Made by a program: the position numbers and the translations under genes. The notes below the pieces were generated by a model, which searched no databases, was not told the DNA's origin, and was given only the letters and a program-made list of their open reading frames with translations. Below are positions 63,188 through 64,000 of a DNA stretch of 64,000 nt, in pieces (position 1 is the first letter of the stretch; each line of letters starts with the position of its first letter). The stretch is from NCBI RefSeq assembly GCF_026410085.1, contig NZ_CP112866.1, forward strand, positions 2,790,001 to 2,854,000, read 5' to 3'. Source of the DNA: Pseudomonas quebecensis (GTDB lineage: Bacteria; Pseudomonadota; Gammaproteobacteria; Pseudomonadales; Pseudomonadaceae).

Positions 63188-64000
63188 CTAGTTGTTCTTA
63201 GCCTCAACGCGGGTCGGGTCTCCGTCGTTTGAGCACTGAATCTCATCGCCTGCCTGGCAATACCCGCCCGCAGGATAGTTGAGATCGATACGGATACGTC
63301 TAGGCAATGATTCACCAATGAGTGCACCGCCACGCCTTACTTGGAACCAAACTTGCGCGGTACCGTGGTCGCGCATTGGAACCACTTTTTCTTCATAGGG
63401 CTGAACAAGGAAATGCAAGCCACTCTCCAATTGTTCCAACGTGAAGAATGTCTGGTTTTCGGCGTATCTGGACTCATCAATAACCGGCGGTTCCCATCCA
63501 TTATTAGGGAAGCCTTCCCACAACAGCCTCACCACATCGTTAAGCTCAAATCGCGGATCGGGCAAGACATGCCAGCCAACGCCATCGAAAATTTCAGGCT
63601 TGGAACAGCACGCCAATTTAGCGGCGGGGCCCACCAACGAGTGTTTAAGCACGGGGGCGTTAAATTGAAGCAGCGCCCCCGTGTTGACATTCACCAACGT
63701 ATTGGAAGAGCGCTGATCATTAACCCCGTTGCTGGTGGTGTAATGCACCGGCAAGGCCGGGTTAATGACGCCTTCCATTACGGCCCAGGGAATCACGCTG
63801 GAAAACACCAGCTGCCCTTCTACATCCCCAAATTGTACGGTGTAGGTAGCGACCGGCCCTGCCCCATTCCAAAAGAACCGAAGAATCTGTCCGGGCTCGG
63901 GGTTCTCATAAAGCAGCACACGAGCGCGTGCGCCTGCCGGGTTGTCAAGATGGTTGACAACGTTCTGAGTGTTGGAGGTTAACCCCCACACTTGCGCGAT
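63188..64000 (-). CDS. Repeat-module protein related to its neighbour, 5' end outside window
   Basis: The frame is open to the right edge, so the start lies beyond the window; the last 270 codons are visible. It has two beta-rich modules of about 130 residues. The first contains VIPWAVMEGVINPALPVHY followed by a GVNDQRSSNTLVNV-type strand, matching HIPWNIIADHSNGTKRVHY and the strand after it in the neighbouring gene. Cysteines cluster between modules (LACCSKPE; YCQAGDEIQCSNDG). No known function. It lies 147 bp upstream of the 678-residue gene on the same strand, with no terminator between, so the two probably form an operon. Confidence 0.65.
   Translation of the reverse strand: MAQVWGLTSNTQNVVNHLDNPAGARARVLLYENPEPGQILRFFWNGAGPVATYTVQFGDVEGQLVFSSVIPWAVMEGVINPALPVHYTTSNGVNDQRSSNTLVNVNTGALLQFNAPVLKHSLVGPAAKLACCSKPEIFDGVGWHVLPDPRFELNDVVRLLWEGFPNNGWEPPVIDESRYAENQTFFTLEQLESGLHFLVQPYEEKVVPMRDHGTAQVWFQVRRGGALIGESLPRRIRIDLNYPAGGYCQAGDEIQCSNDGDPTRVEAKNN

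Overview
This window looks like a chromosomal segment of a Pseudomonas fluorescens-group bacterium. The evidence is a complete mannitol operon (mtlR, then mtlE-F-G-K-D-Y-Z) whose dehydrogenase has its Lys/Asn/His motif at residues 295/300/303, as in P. fluorescens mannitol dehydrogenase, a MuxABC-OpmB efflux operon, small Pseudomonas-type proteins (DUF1652-like, DUF3203-like), a high-G+C coding style and many intergenic REP palindromes built on a GGGAGGGGGCTTGC-like core. No rRNA, tRNA, CRISPR array, prophage or insertion sequence was seen. Both edges cut genes: an MFS transporter at the left and a repeat-module protein at the right.

Left part (1-20371). After the MFS gene and a secreted CAP-domain protein come a hybrid sensor kinase and a convergent membrane diguanylate cyclase with an in-frame 12-bp tandem duplication in its conserved core. 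Next is a minus-strand GlgE-pathway cluster (glgE, a treS-maltokinase fusion, glgB) that converts trehalose to maltose, maltose-1-phosphate and branched alpha-glucan. Then follow a 58-residue proline-rich gene overlapping the end of an MgtC-family gene, a small DUF3203-like gene, an orphan ccoG preceded by an exact ANR box, a MocR-type regulator, a decayed gene end, a 42-bp-arm REP doublet and an MHYT-GGDEF-EAL protein.

Middle part (20572-43114). The muxA-muxB-muxC-opmB tripartite pump is transcribed leftward, with 4-nt ATGA overlaps at two of its three junctions. A thiol peroxidase (tpx) with a clear terminator and a divergent glycosyltransferase follow. The mannitol region then runs rightward: AraC-type regulator MtlR, a 137-bp palindromic MITE-like element, a candidate sigma-70 promoter, then ABC importer MtlEFGK, mannitol dehydrogenase MtlD, a FGGY kinase MtlY and fructokinase MtlZ, closed by an intrinsic terminator. 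Three AANAANAA (Crc/Hfq-type) motifs precede mtlE, mtlK and mtlY. A ParD-like DNA-binding protein, translationally coupled to a methionine aminopeptidase, sits behind a symmetric 28-bp operator-like palindrome.

Right part (43130-64000). A RimK/ATP-grasp ligase is divergent from a GNAT acetyltransferase. Dimethyl-sulfone monooxygenase sfnG is divergent from a DszC-like flavin monooxygenase, and each has a GG-N10-GC sigma-54 promoter candidate about 30 bp from its start. A TauE/SafE transporter, a methyltransferase, a two-component system divergent from an RND pump without its own outer-membrane channel, a DUF1345 membrane protein and an AraC/LysE-exporter pair follow. The end holds a classical autotransporter and two adjacent proteins built from related beta-rich modules with no recognised function.
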